From: Nocardioides carbamazepini
GTDB taxonomy: Bacteria; Actinomycetota; Actinomycetes; Propionibacteriales; Nocardioidaceae
Assembly (NCBI RefSeq): GCF_024614185.1
Contig: NZ_JAHTLF010000015.1
Span: 62,001 to 126,000, forward strand
Length of the DNA: 64,000 nucleotides
Reading direction: 5' to 3'
This document shows positions 61,279 to 64,000 of this stretch, in pieces (the first letter of the stretch is position 1; each line of letters begins with the position of its first letter). A model generated the notes under the pieces. That model was not told where the DNA came from. It worked only from the letters and a program-made list of their open reading frames with translations, and searched no databases. Position numbers and translations under genes: made by a program.

Positions 61279-61748
61279 GACCGCCGCACCTGACCGTCGG
61301 CGACGGTGACAGCCACCTCGGCCAGCGGTCCGTTGGCGGGACCGCCCTCGACCGAGCCGTCGGTGGCCGAGAAGGAGCTGTCGTGGCAGGGACAGTGGAT
61401 CGCGCCGTCCGACACCGAGCCCACCAGGCAGCCCTGGTGCGTGCAGACGGCCGTGAATGCCTTGAACTCGCCAGCCGTGGGCTGGGTCACGACGATCTCC
61501 TCGTCGTTGAGGACCACCCCACCGCCCACCGGGACGTCGGCTGCGGCGACCAGGCCGGCCTCGGCGGGCGGCGTCGTCGTGGTCGAGCTCGCCGGATCCG
61601 AGGACGGCGGCGGCGAGGTCGGGTCGGCGGTCACCGGATCGTCGGCCGACGATGCACCGTCGTCGCCACACGCAGCCAGGAGAGGTACGCCGACGCCGAG
61701 CGTCGCGACCCCGGTCAGTGCGCGCCGCCGGCTCACGGAGGAAGTCAT
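61275..61748 (-). CDS. Rieske [2Fe-2S] lipoprotein with intact disulfide motif
   Basis: A 157-residue exported protein with a twin-arginine signal (SRRRALTG) and a lipobox LAAC at Cys27. A Ser/Thr/Pro-rich linker (28-65) follows, then a Rieske domain with the full pattern CTHQGC (Cys102, His104, Cys107) and CPCHDS (Cys119, Cys121, His122). The last motif has Asp where Gly is usual. Such lipoproteins are found near uvrA in actinobacteria. ATG 61748 follows TAGCCT (61755-61760 complement) by 6 bases. Confidence 0.92.
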   Translation of the reverse strand: MTSSVSRRRALTGVATLGVGVPLLAACGDDGASSADDPVTADPTSPPPSSDPASSTTTTPPAEAGLVAAADVPVGGGVVLNDEEIVVTQPTAGEFKAFTAVCTHQGCLVGSVSDGAIHCPCHDSSFSATDGSVEGGPANGPLAEVAVTVADGQVRRS

Positions 61749-61855
61749 GGCGCCAGGCTACGGGCCGCGTGTGAGAGCCGGCTGAGACAGACTCCCGCTA
61801 CGACCGCGTCGCGGCCTTCGCGCCGCCGCCGCAGCTGACCACCGACCATCCTCGC

Positions 61856-62311
61856 TCAGTTCGGACCAGCGACCTCCGACTGAAGGTCATCGATGGAGTT
61901 GCATTCCTGGACAGTTGCGGGTGACGCGAACCAGCCGCCATCCAGTGTCGGGTGGACGACATAGCTGGACGTGCCCATGGTGACCCACACCGGAGCAGCA
62001 TTGCCTCTGGCGATCGGTGCGTAGGTCGCTGCCGCCGCTGCCTCCGTCCCCGTCACCGAGGCCATCGCAGCCGCCACCGAATCGGCGCCAACTGTCTTGC
62101 CGTTCGGGAAGTTCTCGATGTCGAGCATCGGGACCTTTCCGTCAGGACAGAGCTCCGCCACGGTGTTCTCCGGTGCCGCGACGGCGCCCGAGACGTCAGC
62201 GGAAGCCCGTGGGGCGTCGGCGGCGGCGTTGGCGGCGTTTCCGATGACCCACCCAGCTCCGGCAACGGCCGACAGTGTGACTACGGAGGCTGCGACGACG
62301 TCCCTCATCAT
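61856..62311 (-). CDS. Secreted hypothetical protein
   Basis: A 151-residue protein with an N-terminal hydrophobic signal (VVAASVVTLSAVAGAGWVIG, residues 4-25) followed by an Ala-rich stretch. The mature part has two Cys (ELCPDG and QECNS), which may pair, and a segment VWVTMGTSSYVVHPTLDGGWF. No family recognised. ATG 62311 has TAGCCT (62319-62324 complement) 7 bases upstream; an upstream TTG start is less likely. Confidence 0.7.
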   Translation of the reverse strand: MMRDVVAASVVTLSAVAGAGWVIGNAANAAADAPRASADVSGAVAAPENTVAELCPDGKVPMLDIENFPNGKTVGADSVAAAMASVTGTEAAAAATYAPIARGNAAPVWVTMGTSSYVVHPTLDGGWFASPATVQECNSIDDLQSEVAGPN

Positions 62312-62471
62312 GACCTTGAGGCTAGGGCCCAGGTCCAGCAGAGCAGCCAAGAACCAAGCTATTCGGATTCTCTCCCCTCGACGTTGTCACCGACGTAACA
62401 AGTCAGGGAAATGCCGGCTTGAGGCGGCCCTGGACGATGAGGAGGGCGTCGGCGGGCCATCGCCCCCGGCC

Positions 62472-64000
<1,529 letters not shown>

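Overview
The window is chromosomal DNA of a high-GC actinobacterium, most likely a Nocardioides-type member of the Propionibacteriales. The evidence is the very high GC content, frequent GTG starts, and actinobacterial marker genes: whiA, rbpA, sufR with sufBDCSUT, an acVLRF1-type hydrolase, a fabG-fabI pair and multidomain serB. The gene order uvrC-rapZ-yvcK-whiA-gap-pgk-tpiA-secG-rbpA-pgl-pgi-tal-tkt-ctaB-ctaA-ABC-suf is, read in reverse, the conserved actinobacterial central-metabolism block. I see no prophage, plasmid, tRNA, rRNA or CRISPR features. No stretch longer than 300 bases lacks a gene.

Layout. 1-9.6 kb: a truncated repeat-rich protein, small membrane proteins, an SPFH/NfeD pair coupled to a TauE-type permease, an ABC ATPase, serB, sixA, fabG-fabI, dodecin and small conserved proteins. 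9.6-10.8 kb: a DUF559-type nuclease-like gene bracketed by inverted tandem arrays. 10.8-17 kb: moaA, SURF1, an atypical SDR and glpK-glpD. 17-26.7 kb: a MacB/FtsX-type exporter, an ABC-F ATPase, a zinc metallopeptidase, a kinase-like phosphotransferase, and a second ABC exporter with a divergent MarR/GbsR-type regulator. 26.7-28.6 kb: acVLRF1, an SRPBCC protein under a KstR-like box, and a secreted protein. 28.6-35.3 kb: the complete sufR-B-D-Rieske-C-S-U-T operon. 35.3-40 kb: accessory genes, including a probable davA-davB lysine monooxygenase pathway. 40-59.4 kb: ABC exporter, ctaA, ctaB, the pentose phosphate/glycolysis block (tkt, tal, pgi, pgl, then gap, pgk, tpiA on the other strand), secG, rbpA, whiA, yvcK, rapZ and uvrC. 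A second DUF559-type cassette is inserted between pgl and rbpA. 59.4-64 kb: a TTC38-like protein, two Rieske lipoproteins and the C-terminal part of uvrA.

The most unusual features are the two DUF559-type cassettes. Each gene sits in a convergent gap between housekeeping genes. Each is flanked by inverted arrays of four short repeats (22-bp period at one locus, 32-bp at the other), with each outer edge at or a few bases beyond the stop codon of a flanking gene. The two genes also share paired TCCACAGG boxes spaced exactly 28 bp apart upstream. Three other convergent gaps carry short tandem duplications that begin at the stop codon, and two more carry copies of one identical 28-bp palindrome inside a longer diverged repeat. 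More than twenty genes have a TANNNT hexamer ending 6-8 bases before the start codon, which suggests pervasive leaderless transcription and guided many of the start choices here.
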